Part shown: one piece after another, positions 35,438 to 43,843 of the stretch
Layout: the number at the start of each line of letters is the position of its first letter
How positions within the stretch are numbered: position 1 is the first letter of the stretch
Assembly (NCBI GenBank): GCA_964592275.1
Contig: CAZQDJ010000001.1
Span: forward strand, 11,646 to 75,645
Origin: CANNBR01 sp964592275
GTDB lineage: Bacteria > Babelota > Babeliae > Babelales > CAIQNR01
Length of the DNA: 64,000 nucleotides
Direction: 5' to 3'
Program-made: the position numbers and the translations under genes
The notes under the pieces: model-generated
The model's input: only the letters and a program-made list of their open reading frames with translations
What the model was told of the DNA's origin: nothing
The model's database searches: none

Positions 35438-38143
35438 TTAACTAACTTCTTTCCAATTATTACCAACTGCGACATTCACCGTCAAAGGAACTTCCCATGA
35501 TATGATATTTTCTAATTCCTGAATAACCATTTTTTGTACTGCATCAATTTGAGATTGTGCAACAGTCAGTAAAAGCTCATCATGAATTTGTAAAATAAGC
35601 GCAGCATCAAAGCCTGATTTTTTTAATGCTGTATGAACTTGCAACATTCCCATCTTCATAATTTCTGCCGCAGTTCCTTGCGCTACCGTATTAATTGCAA
35701 TGCGACATGCTTCCTCGAACAAATGCTTATTGCGCTCATGAATGCCAGGTATTGGTCTTCTTCTACCAAATATCGTTTCGGTATAACCAAGCCGTTTCGT
35801 TTTTTCAATCACACTATCCATCCATTCTTTTACTTTTGGATAACGATCAAAATAAGCGTCTATATATTTTTTTGCATCTTTTAACGAAATGTCCATATCC
35901 TTAGAAAGGCCATACGGCGTTAAGCCATACAAAATACTAAAGTTAATGCGCTTACCAATGTTTCGGTCATGCTTAGTAAGCTCATTTGCAGGAATACCAA
36001 GTAATGCTGATGCTGTTTCTGCATGAATATCATGCCCCTCTTTAAAAGCTTTCATCAAGTTTTCATCTTTGCATAGATGAGCAAGAATGCGCAGTTCAAT
36101 TTGTGAATAATCAGCTGCCAAAAACACATGTCCCTCTTCAGGATAAAATGCTCTACGAACCATGCTCCCTAGTCCATCAGTTGGAATATTTTGCATATTT
36201 GGTTCAGAACTTGCCAAACGTCCTGTCGCAACACGAGTCTGACTGTAGGTAGTATGAATACGGCCCGTACGAGGATTAATATATCCAGGCAAAGCCTCAA
36301 GATAGGTGCTTTTTAATTTATATAATTCGCGATACTGAATCAAAAAACTCGGAATAGGATGCACCTTTGAAAGCTCTATTAACACTTCATTATCAGTAGC
36401 AAACCCAGTTCTTTTAGCACTCTTTTTCTGTGTTGGTAATTGCAGATATTCAAACAACAGTTCTGCTACTTGTTTTGGAGAATTAAGATTGATCGATGCA
36501 TACCGAGGATCAATAAGACCGATAATCGTTCTATAAAGTTCACCTAATTTTTTCTCAACCACTTCATGCAAGGTTTGTAATATTTCTCGATCACAATAAA
36601 TACCACGCGCTTCCATTTCAAAAAGAACATCCACCAGCGGTAATTCAATATCGTAATACAATGAGATTGCATTTTTTTCTTGCAATAGTTTTTGCAAAGG
36701 CTTGTAGAGTTTTAATGTTTGATGCGCATCAGCAGCTGCGTATTCCGTTGCCTTATCTAAAGGAACTTCAGAAAAATCTTTATACTTTTTATCAAAGACA
36801 ACGCTTTCAAACGTAAGCATTGGTTCTTGTAAATAATGAGCAGAAAGCTCTTTCAAAGAACTTTTTTGCCATTCATCTTTTACTAATGCTGCAGCAATAA
36901 TCGTATCAAAAATAAGACCTTTTTCTCGTATCCCATTTTGATAGAGCACAAGCTCATCAAACTTAGCATGATGAGCTATTTTTTTAATCGCCTCATCTTC
37001 AAACACCGGTTTAAGTGCAGCAATCAACTCTTCACGCGAAAGTTGTTTTTCATTAGTACGATGCCCACAAGGAATGTAGTACGACACTCCTTCTTGTGTA
37101 CAAAGTGAAATCCCCATAATGTTCATCAATAAAGGATTAAGTCCATCACCTTCTGTATCATACGCAAACATTCCTGCACTTTTTATTTCTTTAATTACAT
37201 TTTGAAGCTGCACCTGCGTGGTCACCAGCTCAAAGCGATATCCTTTATCTTGAGAGCTTTGCACTGCAGATGTACCAGCACCTGAGGCAGGCATATCTTT
37301 AAGCAAACTTTTAAAATTTAATTTCTCAAAAAGTGGTCGCGCATTAATCCATCCAGAATAATCAAAGACTACATCTTTCTCGGTGCTGGTTATCGGATAC
37401 GTATGAAGCGTAAATAAACGCTCACTTAAAAACGCATCGTCTTTGTGCCCTTCTAATGACCGCCTTACTCCTGGTTGCGCTACGCGGTGGATATCTTTAT
37501 AAACCGCTTGTAACGAATCAAACTGATTTACCAATTCAAGTGCTCGTTTTTCGCCAATCCCTTTTACTCCAGGAATATTATCGGAAGAATCTCCCAACAG
37601 CGCAAAATAAAAAGCTGTTTTTGCTACTGGGAAACCCATTTTTTCTTGGAAAGCAGCTTCATTGATAAAAATATTTTTAAACGAATCATAGATCATGACC
37701 GATTCTGAAAGCATCTGCCCCATATCTTTATCAGACGTCACCACAACTACCGTTCCCCCTTGAGCCTGCCACCACAGACCAAGCGAATACATCAAATCAT
37801 CAGCTTCAACACCTGTTTGAGAAAATTGATGCAACCCTACCATCTGCGCAAATTCTTGTATCAACTCTTTTTGCTCAAACAAGTCGCTAGGAGGAGCTTG
37901 ACGGGTAGCTTTGTACTCTTCATAGATTTCATGACGCTTTGTTTTTCCTTTGCTGTCCCACACCACCACCATATTTTGAGGCGCGAATTTTTCGACAAGA
38001 TTTTTGATCATGCGACAAAAACCATAGACCGCTTGAACTGGCTTACCATCAGCTGTATGGAGTGGTTGTAATCCATAATAAGCTCGATACAAAAACGATG
38101 ATCCATCAATTAAAAAGAGACTTTTTTTCATATCAAAACTCAT
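35438..38143 (-). CDS. polA: DNA polymerase I
   Basis: Three-domain repair polymerase of about 901 residues. The N-terminal 5'-3' exonuclease has SLFLIDGSSFLYRAYYG, ADDLMYSLG and GDSSDNIPGVKGIGEK. The 3'-5' exonuclease retains its metal residues (FAYDTEGDGLNP, then YAAADAHQTLKLY). The polymerase has AADYSQIELRILAHL, KRINFSILYGLTPYGLS and QIHDELLL. All catalytic motifs appear intact, so proofreading should be present. ATG 38143 follows AAGGTG at a 5-base spacing and is preferred to the upstream frame from 38200. Confidence 0.96.
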   Translation of the reverse strand: MSFDMKKSLFLIDGSSFLYRAYYGLQPLHTADGKPVQAVYGFCRMIKNLVEKFAPQNMVVVWDSKGKTKRHEIYEEYKATRQAPPSDLFEQKELIQEFAQMVGLHQFSQTGVEADDLMYSLGLWWQAQGGTVVVVTSDKDMGQMLSESVMIYDSFKNIFINEAAFQEKMGFPVAKTAFYFALLGDSSDNIPGVKGIGEKRALELVNQFDSLQAVYKDIHRVAQPGVRRSLEGHKDDAFLSERLFTLHTYPITSTEKDVVFDYSGWINARPLFEKLNFKSLLKDMPASGAGTSAVQSSQDKGYRFELVTTQVQLQNVIKEIKSAGMFAYDTEGDGLNPLLMNIMGISLCTQEGVSYYIPCGHRTNEKQLSREELIAALKPVFEDEAIKKIAHHAKFDELVLYQNGIREKGLIFDTIIAAALVKDEWQKSSLKELSAHYLQEPMLTFESVVFDKKYKDFSEVPLDKATEYAAADAHQTLKLYKPLQKLLQEKNAISLYYDIELPLVDVLFEMEARGIYCDREILQTLHEVVEKKLGELYRTIIGLIDPRYASINLNSPKQVAELLFEYLQLPTQKKSAKRTGFATDNEVLIELSKVHPIPSFLIQYRELYKLKSTYLEALPGYINPRTGRIHTTYSQTRVATGRLASSEPNMQNIPTDGLGSMVRRAFYPEEGHVFLAADYSQIELRILAHLCKDENLMKAFKEGHDIHAETASALLGIPANELTKHDRNIGKRINFSILYGLTPYGLSKDMDISLKDAKKYIDAYFDRYPKVKEWMDSVIEKTKRLGYTETIFGRRRPIPGIHERNKHLFEEACRIAINTVAQGTAAEIMKMGMLQVHTALKKSGFDAALILQIHDELLLTVAQSQIDAVQKMVIQELENIISWEVPLTVNVAVGNNWKEVS

Positions 38144-38344
38144 GAGGCACCTTTCTAAAATAAGTTTTTTTAAAAGTGTACTCCAGGCGACAAAATACAC
38201 CAGCTAGTCATCTTTTTTAAAAAAATTTAAGCAAAGCATAAGCTTAGTCATCATACTATCAAACAAAATACTATTGCTTTCTCATGATCCAGTCAGTTAA
38301 TCTGATGATATGAAAGCAGAATAGTTTGGCTGATTGGAGGTAAA

Positions 38345-38572
38345 ATGAAAAATAAAACAATAAAAGCTTTAATGGCAGGGCTCATTGCGCTTACTATCAT
38401 TACCTTACAAGGACAAAGTCACTACGGAGACCGTTATGAGTTTGGAAAAATCTATGCAGAAAAAGAAAGACTGAAAGATGAAATTGATACTCTTCACACA
38501 GATAAAGAAATCCAAGAATGGAGAGAGGAACAATGCTCCCATTGTTCCTGTGAAGATAATGAGGATCAGTAA
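38345..38572 (+). CDS. Small exported charged protein 1
   Basis: A 75-residue protein with a signal peptide (IKALMAGLIALTIITLQGQ) and a highly charged helical mature part ending in a Cys/acidic tail (CSHCSCEDNEDQ). ATTGGAGG precedes the ATG. It is the first of four consecutive small exported proteins that diverge from polA, and its stop is three bases before the next gene. No family is recognised. Confidence 0.6.
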   Translation: MKNKTIKALMAGLIALTIITLQGQSHYGDRYEFGKIYAEKERLKDEIDTLHTDKEIQEWREEQCSHCSCEDNEDQ

Positions 38573-38575
38573 AAA

Positions 38576-38830
38576 ATGAAGAAAAAATTAGTAGCATTAA
38601 CGCTCTTATTTACAACAGGCACTGCACTTCAAGCACAATCACAAGAAAACTCAGTACGTAAAATACTATCTACACCGAGCCACCTTCATGAACATGAACA
38701 ATATAGAAATGGCCATTGGATTCCTGTCATAAGAGACAGAGGACAATGGGTTGCGGTAGTACAAAAAAATGGAGAGTTAATTTCAATAGAAACACCAAAA
38801 CAAGAAATGAAGCGGAAATCTAAAGAATAA
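38576..38830 (+). CDS. Small exported protein 2 (NGHW motif)
   Basis: An 84-residue protein with a signal peptide (KLVALTLLFTTGTALQAQ). The mature part contains YRNGHWIPVIRDRGQWVAVV, a short beta-rich segment, and a basic C-terminus. The NGHW motif recurs in the next protein, suggesting distant paralogy. It shares a transcript with protein 1. Function unknown. Confidence 0.6.
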   Translation: MKKKLVALTLLFTTGTALQAQSQENSVRKILSTPSHLHEHEQYRNGHWIPVIRDRGQWVAVVQKNGELISIETPKQEMKRKSKE

Positions 38831-38842
38831 ATTTTATAAATC

Positions 38843-38877
38843 GCTTTCTTTTTAGAAAGCATAAATAAATGGAGAAC
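38843..38877 (+). promoter_or_regulatory. Leader hairpin and ribosome site of small exported protein 3
   Basis: GCTTTCT (38843-38849) pairs perfectly with AGAAAGC (38854-38860) across TTTT. Five bases later AAATGGAGAACA supplies the ribosome site. The same arrangement, with a different stem but the same downstream 16-base string, precedes protein 4. No T-run follows, so it is not a normal terminator; it may affect RNA stability or translation. Confidence 0.55.
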
Positions 38878-38882
38878 ATAAA

Positions 38883-39260
38883 ATGAAAAAACAACTAGTA
38901 ACGATAGCTCTTTTGCTATCAGCAAATGCAGCATTACCCGCAGCAAATGGTGGAATGACAATGAGAATGCAACCAGCAGAATTTGATACGACAATGAGCC
39001 TGACCCCCCAAGAAGCACCAAGAGAACCCGCTCTTGGGACCATACGTACAAGAGAGTTTTCACCTGGTGGAAGAGCTGTTGATAGTTTTATGCGAGAAGA
39101 ATATCTAGGAAACGGTCACTGGAGAAATGTTCCATTTAAAGATGTTTCACTTGAGCTTGGACGCAAGACTGTCGAATCTGATCGCGCACAATATGAAGAA
39201 TTGTTACGCAACGTTCATGACATTTTAAAAATAGTTACAGAACTAAAAGAGAGACAATAA
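38883..39260 (+). CDS. Small exported protein 3 (NGHW motif)
   Basis: A 125-residue protein with a signal peptide (QLVTIALLLSANAALPAANG). EEYLGNGHWRNVPFKDVSLE repeats the NGHW element of protein 2, and the C-terminal 40 residues form a charged helix. GGAGAACA lies 7 bases before the ATG. Function unknown; export is inferred from the N-terminus. Confidence 0.65.
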   Translation: MKKQLVTIALLLSANAALPAANGGMTMRMQPAEFDTTMSLTPQEAPREPALGTIRTREFSPGGRAVDSFMREEYLGNGHWRNVPFKDVSLELGRKTVESDRAQYEELLRNVHDILKIVTELKERQ

Positions 39261-39283
39261 ATAGAATAAGTATTTCAATAATC

Positions 39284-39319
39284 TGCTCTCATTGCAGAGA
39301 GCACAAATAAATGGAGAAC
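39284..39319 (+). promoter_or_regulatory. Leader hairpin and ribosome site of small exported protein 4
   Basis: TGCTCTC (39284-39290) pairs perfectly with GAGAGCA (39297-39303) around ATTGCA, followed by CAAATAAATGGAGAACA. Compared with the leader at 38843 the stem sequence differs but pairing and the following string are kept. Confidence 0.55.
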
Positions 39320-39324
39320 AAAAA

Positions 39325-39876
39325 ATGAAGAACAAAAAACTAGGAATAGCTTTGTTAACGCTTGCTGTTTTTACAAGCACACAAGCCAACAACCCCAGAA
39401 CTCCAGGTGAAGCTGTAACCGCCGCACCAGCAGTTATTTTAAACGGAGCCGCTGATATTTTGAGTTTTGGCCATGCAAAACAACTACAAGAATACGGGGA
39501 CAGAAATCAACAAGATCCTGCAAACGTTTCCCCAACAGTTGGTGAAGGACTATTAGCACCAGTAACTGGTATTATCGATGCTCCTTTTGGCCAAACAGGC
39601 AAAGAAAGCTACATAAAAAAGACCGACTCAAAACAAACAAATAAACATAGAGTAAAAAAAGAAAAATCTTGTAAAAAATCTTGTGATTCAAAAACGCAAA
39701 CCCCCAAGAAAACAAGAACAAAAAAGACAAAAGATAATGACGGACACCCAGCTGAAGCAGTAGTTTTACCAGTAACGGTAGCTGCTGATGTAGTTACCCT
39801 TGGCACACAACACTTCACAGCGAGAGCTGTCGATTCAATCAATGGTGATTCTGATACAGAACGTACTGCTGAGTAA
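39325..39876 (+). CDS. Small exported protein 4, Lys-rich linker
   Basis: A 183-residue protein from ATG 39325, with a signal peptide (LGIALLTLAVFTSTQA). Two similar halves (GEAVTAAPAVILNGAADILS and AEAVVLPVTVAADVVTLG) flank a Lys/Thr/Cys-rich linker (CKKSCDSKTQTPKKTRTKK). The halves look like an internal duplication. The product may be secreted or periplasmic. It ends the cluster, which has a terminator at 39895. Confidence 0.65.
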   Translation: MKNKKLGIALLTLAVFTSTQANNPRTPGEAVTAAPAVILNGAADILSFGHAKQLQEYGDRNQQDPANVSPTVGEGLLAPVTGIIDAPFGQTGKESYIKKTDSKQTNKHRVKKEKSCKKSCDSKTQTPKKTRTKKTKDNDGHPAEAVVLPVTVAADVVTLGTQHFTARAVDSINGDSDTERTAE

Positions 39877-39894
39877 TAGATAGATCAAACAAAA

Positions 39895-39920
39895 GAGGGG
39901 CACTTGCCCCTCGTATTTTA
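39895..39920. terminator. Bidirectional Rho-independent terminator
   Basis: GAGGGGCA pairs with TGCCCCTC (39895-39912) with T-rich sequence on one side and A-rich on the other. It sits between the convergent small-protein cluster and the PP2C gene and can serve both. Confidence 0.75.
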
Positions 39921-39936
39921 TTCCGTGTAAAAAATC

Positions 39937-40896
39937 TTACTGCGCTTTATAACGAATACAAACAACCGTAATATCATCTCTACTCTTGCGAGTGCGCGCT
40001 TTTTCAGCCAACTGTTGCGCAATAGCCTTACAGTCCCTATTTTCCTTTATTCCAGCCATCACAAGATCATACGTCTCGTTATTAGTAAGCATATCCCAGT
40101 ACCCATCAGAAGCGATAACAATAACGTCATTTTCTTCTAAAGTAATTTTTGTAATTTCAGGTTCTGCATTCAAATCATAGAATTTATGCATATCAATATC
40201 GCCTAAAGAACGGCTTAATGCCAACATTGCCCCTGGTTTACCTTTATGATCAACTGTAGAAAAAGGAATACTTTGTCGCGATGGACGAATAACTATCAAA
40301 CGCGAATCGCCGACATTAGCAACCGTTAACACACCATCTTGCAAGGTTCCCGCAACTAACGTTGTCCCTGATTGTTGCGCATTTGCTAATTTTTTATATT
40401 TTTCTTGTAACTTTTTACATGCAGCTACCATGCCATATTTAATTTCTTTGTGTTTAAAAACTTCCAAAGGAAATTGTTCTACGGCATCCTGCGCAATAAG
40501 ATCACCTTTATCTCCATGACCATCACACACTGCAAACATTATTTTGCCAAGCATTGTTCCTGCAAATACACGATCCTGACATGGATACGCGCGCCGATTA
40601 TTGCCCCCACGAATATTTTCAATCATAAAAACACCATAGGTAACATCTTTATCAATGCGCTCTTCGTGCAACGTATGTATTTTTTCTACTGGGGTATAAA
40701 GAGGTGCAATCTGCTGTTGTGAAATAAGAGCAGGTTGAGGAGTTGTATAATTGTGATATTGCATCGCAGCAGCTTTAGAAACAACACGAGCTGAGAGAGC
40801 TCTATTTGTTGAGAAAGGTTTTGCCGTTTGAGCATAAGCCAAAAATTGAGAGGTCCAAAAGACAAAAATCAGTGCAATTTTTATAAAATTTTTCAT
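39937..40896 (-). CDS. Exported PP2C-family Ser/Thr phosphatase
   Basis: A 319-residue PPM/PP2C phosphatase with a signal peptide (IKIALIFVFWTSQFLAYA) when started at ATG 40896. The longer frame to 40962 hides this. Metal and catalytic motifs are present: RAYPCQDRVFAG (usually RxxMED), FAVCDGHGDKGD, SGTTLVAGTL, VANVGDSRLIV, LSRSLGD, VIASDGYWDML and SRDDITVV. The stretch between VDHKG and LSRSLGD is shorter than normal. Bacterial PP2Cs are usually cytoplasmic, so an exported one may act on envelope or host proteins; that is inference. Confidence 0.88.
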   Translation of the reverse strand: MKNFIKIALIFVFWTSQFLAYAQTAKPFSTNRALSARVVSKAAAMQYHNYTTPQPALISQQQIAPLYTPVEKIHTLHEERIDKDVTYGVFMIENIRGGNNRRAYPCQDRVFAGTMLGKIMFAVCDGHGDKGDLIAQDAVEQFPLEVFKHKEIKYGMVAACKKLQEKYKKLANAQQSGTTLVAGTLQDGVLTVANVGDSRLIVIRPSRQSIPFSTVDHKGKPGAMLALSRSLGDIDMHKFYDLNAEPEITKITLEENDVIVIASDGYWDMLTNNETYDLVMAGIKENRDCKAIAQQLAEKARTRKSRDDITVVCIRYKAQ

Positions 40897-41021
40897 AACA
40901 AATAACCTTAAAATAAAGAGTGCATCTACTCTCATAGTATCGATTATGAGCGCCTTTAGCAAAAGGTCCCTACATCAAATAGTCCCTTCTTCGCCTTTTT
41001 TGCAAAATTATATTTTTAGAA

Positions 41022-41516
41022 CAAGACGTAAGTATGCACTTCACGTGCAGGGCCAAACAGGTTGCTCACCCAACCTGTTTGGAAACAAGGGTGTAAACGT
41101 GCCGTTTAATCGCCAACGGATATGATCCGGAAGCGTTGCTCCCGCTTCCTGCTGCATACGCCGTCGTCATACTCCGACGATATGCTCGATGATATCCTTA
41201 TACGGATTATTATTTATGAATTCCAATGTCCCTTACTTTGTTTTTCGAAAATGACTATGCATTCACAGCACGTGCGGCGAGGAACGCACGTCGATCTGCC
41301 CAATTCCGCATGGGAGGTGAAGGTGGAAAACCTTCTTGGAGAAAATCAAAAATTTCCGTATCAGATCCATCTTGTATGAGGGGTTGTCGTACGCAAGGAT
41401 GCAAGCCCGAGTTATGGTCGTTAAGCGGTCAAGCCGCAGGTTTGCACCCTTGTTTCCAAACAGGTTGGGTGAGCAACCTGTTTGGTGCTGCCCGCAAAGG
41501 GCATACTTGCGTCTTG
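41022..41516. repeat. 495-bp element with 72-bp inverted terminal repeats and internal hairpins
   Basis: The arms 41022-41093 and 41445-41516 are inverted copies, 65 of 72 bases identical without gaps; 41 bases (41053-41093 against 41445-41485) are perfect. Each arm contains a 12-bp perfect stem CCAAACAGGTTG / CAACCTGTTTGG. The 351-base interior holds further hairpins (GGAAGCG/CGCTTCC near 41128, CGTCG/CGACG near 41161, GCGG/CCGC near 41424) and is richer in G+C than its surroundings. No intact gene is convincing inside. The element fills most of the 700-base gap between the PP2C gene and the gene at 41610. Confidence 0.75.
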
Positions 41517-41609
41517 CGCAAAAAAATAAAGATTCTTGCGCAGATACCGCTTTTTTGATAGGAAATATAGCATATTTTAACGATCCTTTTAACGAAAAAA
41601 GAGCCTCAC

Positions 41610-41852
41610 ATGAAAACACAAAAATGTTTCTGTTTAGATCTTCTTAAATGTTCTTTTGCTCCTGAAGCTTGCAAATCGGACGCCAGCAAACACGAAGGAT
41701 CTCATTCTAAGCATCATACCGCTGAACAAGATCATGGTGTTCATGGAAATCCAGCATCTCAAACAATAGCAAAAGAGTGTCCACTAGGTACTCGGTGCAA
41801 TTCCGGCAAACATGTTGGCTATACCGATATGTGCATAAAGAACAAAAAGTAA
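41610..41852 (+). CDS. Possible small Cys/His-rich protein
   Basis: An 80-residue frame with seven Cys and nine His residues, e.g. CFCLDLLKCSF, KHEGSHSKHHTAEQDHGVHG and CPLGTRCNSGKH. Such composition suggests metal binding. There is no clear ribosome site (AAAGAGCC is weak) and no signal peptide. It stands just upstream of priA on the same strand. It could be a chance frame. Confidence 0.4.
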   Translation: MKTQKCFCLDLLKCSFAPEACKSDASKHEGSHSKHHTAEQDHGVHGNPASQTIAKECPLGTRCNSGKHVGYTDMCIKNKK

Positions 41853-41896
41853 ATACTTACACCTGACCCAAAATTATTTGTGATACACTGAAAGGT

Positions 41897-43843
41897 ATGT
41901 TTATAGATGTTAAGCTCCTTTCAGGTTTTTCAAAACCACTTACGTATCAAGTTCCTCAAGATTGGCACATTATCGTGCCAGGAATGCTTGTTAGGGTACC
42001 CTTGCGCGCAACACGAGTACCCGCTTTAGTACTACGAGTTTATAATGAAAAGCCAGACACCTTGTTTGCACTCAAAGAGGCCTGTTACGTCGAACCATTT
42101 CCTCAAGATGTTCATTATCTTTCTTACTTAAGGCAACTCGGTGCTCATCATCTCGTTGATGAAGTACATTTTATAAAACGAATGCAAAGTTTTTTGCACG
42201 AAAAAGAACGCTCTGAGCTGTTCTTTTTAGAAGAGTCAGCAGCTCCAAAAAAAATAGTCACATTAACGGAAGATCAGCAAACCATTGTTGACACATTAAA
42301 ACCAGCCATCTCCAATTCTCTTTACAGCCCTAATCTTATTCATGGAGTAACGGGATCAGGAAAAACAGAAGTCTATAAAGCACTGATTATTCATGCTTTT
42401 GCTCTTAAAAAAACAACTATGCTGTTACTTCCTGAAGTATCCCTTGCAGTACAATTTGAACGGATTCTAAAAGAACAACTTGCTTCTGATATCCCCGTGT
42501 TTGCTTTTCATTCAGCAGTAACACCCAAACAAAAAAAACTATTATGGCAACATCTTATGCAAAACCAGCCAGTACTTATTATTGGCGTACATCTTCCTGT
42601 ATTAGCCCCATGCTCAAACTTAGGGCTCATTATTATTGATGAAGAACACGAAACTGGGTTTCAAGAAAAAAAACACCCAAAAATAAATACTAAGCATGCC
42701 GCTTTATTGCGAGCACAACAATACCAAATTCCTATCGTACTCGGTTCAGCAACTCCTTCTATTGCCTCACTTTACAATGTACAACACCGTGGATGGCGCT
42801 TGTTTTCACTCCAACACCGATTTGCAGGAAAGTTCCCCACAGTACAAGTAGTTTCACTCACCGATAAAAAACAACGCAAAAATTTCTGGATCAGCAATCA
42901 ACTTTATGATGCGATAAAAGATCGTCTCATACGGCGCGAACAAACAATCATCTTTTTAAACCGACGCGGTGTCTGCTTTTTTGTGCAATGCAAAGCATGC
43001 TCCTTTATTTTTTCCTGCACTTCATGTTCAGTAAGCCTTACGCTTCATGCCGATAACACCCTGCGCTGCCATTATTGTGGGTATCAACACACACAACCCC
43101 CCTCTTGCACTAAATGCAGCGGCACTGAATTTCTCAAAAAAGGTATTGGTACTGAGCAAATTGTTACCATCTTACAAAAACTGTTTCCTTTTGCGCGCAT
43201 TGGCAGAGCGGATCTTGATGCAACCACCAACAAGCTTTTATGGAAAAAAACGATTACTGATTTTGAAAATAGAGAACTCGATATTCTAGTAGGCACGCAA
43301 ACAATCACCAAGGGCTATCACTTTCCGCATGTTACCTTAGTCGGTGCAATCTGGGCAGACATCAACCTTAACTTCCCCTTTTACAATGCGCAAGAAACAA
43401 CGCTACAGCAACTTATTCAGGTAGCAGGCAGAGCAGGAAGACAATCACATACGAGCACCGTCATCATTCAGACAATGACTGACCATCCACTCTTTAACCA
43501 TTTGAATGAAGTGAATTATCTCGATTTTTATGAGCAAGAACTTGATCGTAGAAAAATGCTCAGCTATCCCCCGCTCATCCGTTTTGCAGAGATTGAACTC
43601 AAACATAAAAATGAAGAGGTTGTTGACCAAGAGGCACAGCACTGCGCCGCTACTCTTATGCGCTTTGAAGGCATTACGGTTTTAGGGCCTGCGCAACCTC
43701 CTGTCGCCCGCATCAAAACAATAGTAAGTAGAAAAATGTATTTGAAAGCACACAGCTTTACTCTACTACAAAAAGCATTTAGTTCCCTTGATCAAAAAAA
43801 GTATAAGAGTACATTATTTTTCACTCCAGACCCACTGAGCTAA
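41897..43843 (+). CDS. priA: Primosomal protein N' (replication restart helicase)
   Basis: Superfamily 2 helicase of 648 residues that reloads the replisome at stalled forks. The N-terminal DNA-binding domain starts IDVKLLSGFSKPLTYQVP. Walker A is GVTGSGKTEVY near residue 150, motif II is DEEHE, and TIIFLNRRGVCFFV precedes the zinc region with four CxxC-type pairs (CKAC, CTSC, CHYC, CTKC). VGTQTITKGYHFPHVTLV is the PriA-specific motif. The ATG is only one base from GAAAGGT, so spacing is tight. The end overlaps the convergent peptidase gene by 23 bases. Confidence 0.96.
   Translation: MFIDVKLLSGFSKPLTYQVPQDWHIIVPGMLVRVPLRATRVPALVLRVYNEKPDTLFALKEACYVEPFPQDVHYLSYLRQLGAHHLVDEVHFIKRMQSFLHEKERSELFFLEESAAPKKIVTLTEDQQTIVDTLKPAISNSLYSPNLIHGVTGSGKTEVYKALIIHAFALKKTTMLLLPEVSLAVQFERILKEQLASDIPVFAFHSAVTPKQKKLLWQHLMQNQPVLIIGVHLPVLAPCSNLGLIIIDEEHETGFQEKKHPKINTKHAALLRAQQYQIPIVLGSATPSIASLYNVQHRGWRLFSLQHRFAGKFPTVQVVSLTDKKQRKNFWISNQLYDAIKDRLIRREQTIIFLNRRGVCFFVQCKACSFIFSCTSCSVSLTLHADNTLRCHYCGYQHTQPPSCTKCSGTEFLKKGIGTEQIVTILQKLFPFARIGRADLDATTNKLLWKKTITDFENRELDILVGTQTITKGYHFPHVTLVGAIWADINLNFPFYNAQETTLQQLIQVAGRAGRQSHTSTVIIQTMTDHPLFNHLNEVNYLDFYEQELDRRKMLSYPPLIRFAEIELKHKNEEVVDQEAQHCAATLMRFEGITVLGPAQPPVARIKTIVSRKMYLKAHSFTLLQKAFSSLDQKKYKSTLFFTPDPLS

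Noticed and set aside
41226..41558. A 110-codon forward frame across the inverted-repeat element
   Set aside because: It reads through both internal hairpins and the right repeat arm, has no ribosome site and no family pattern.
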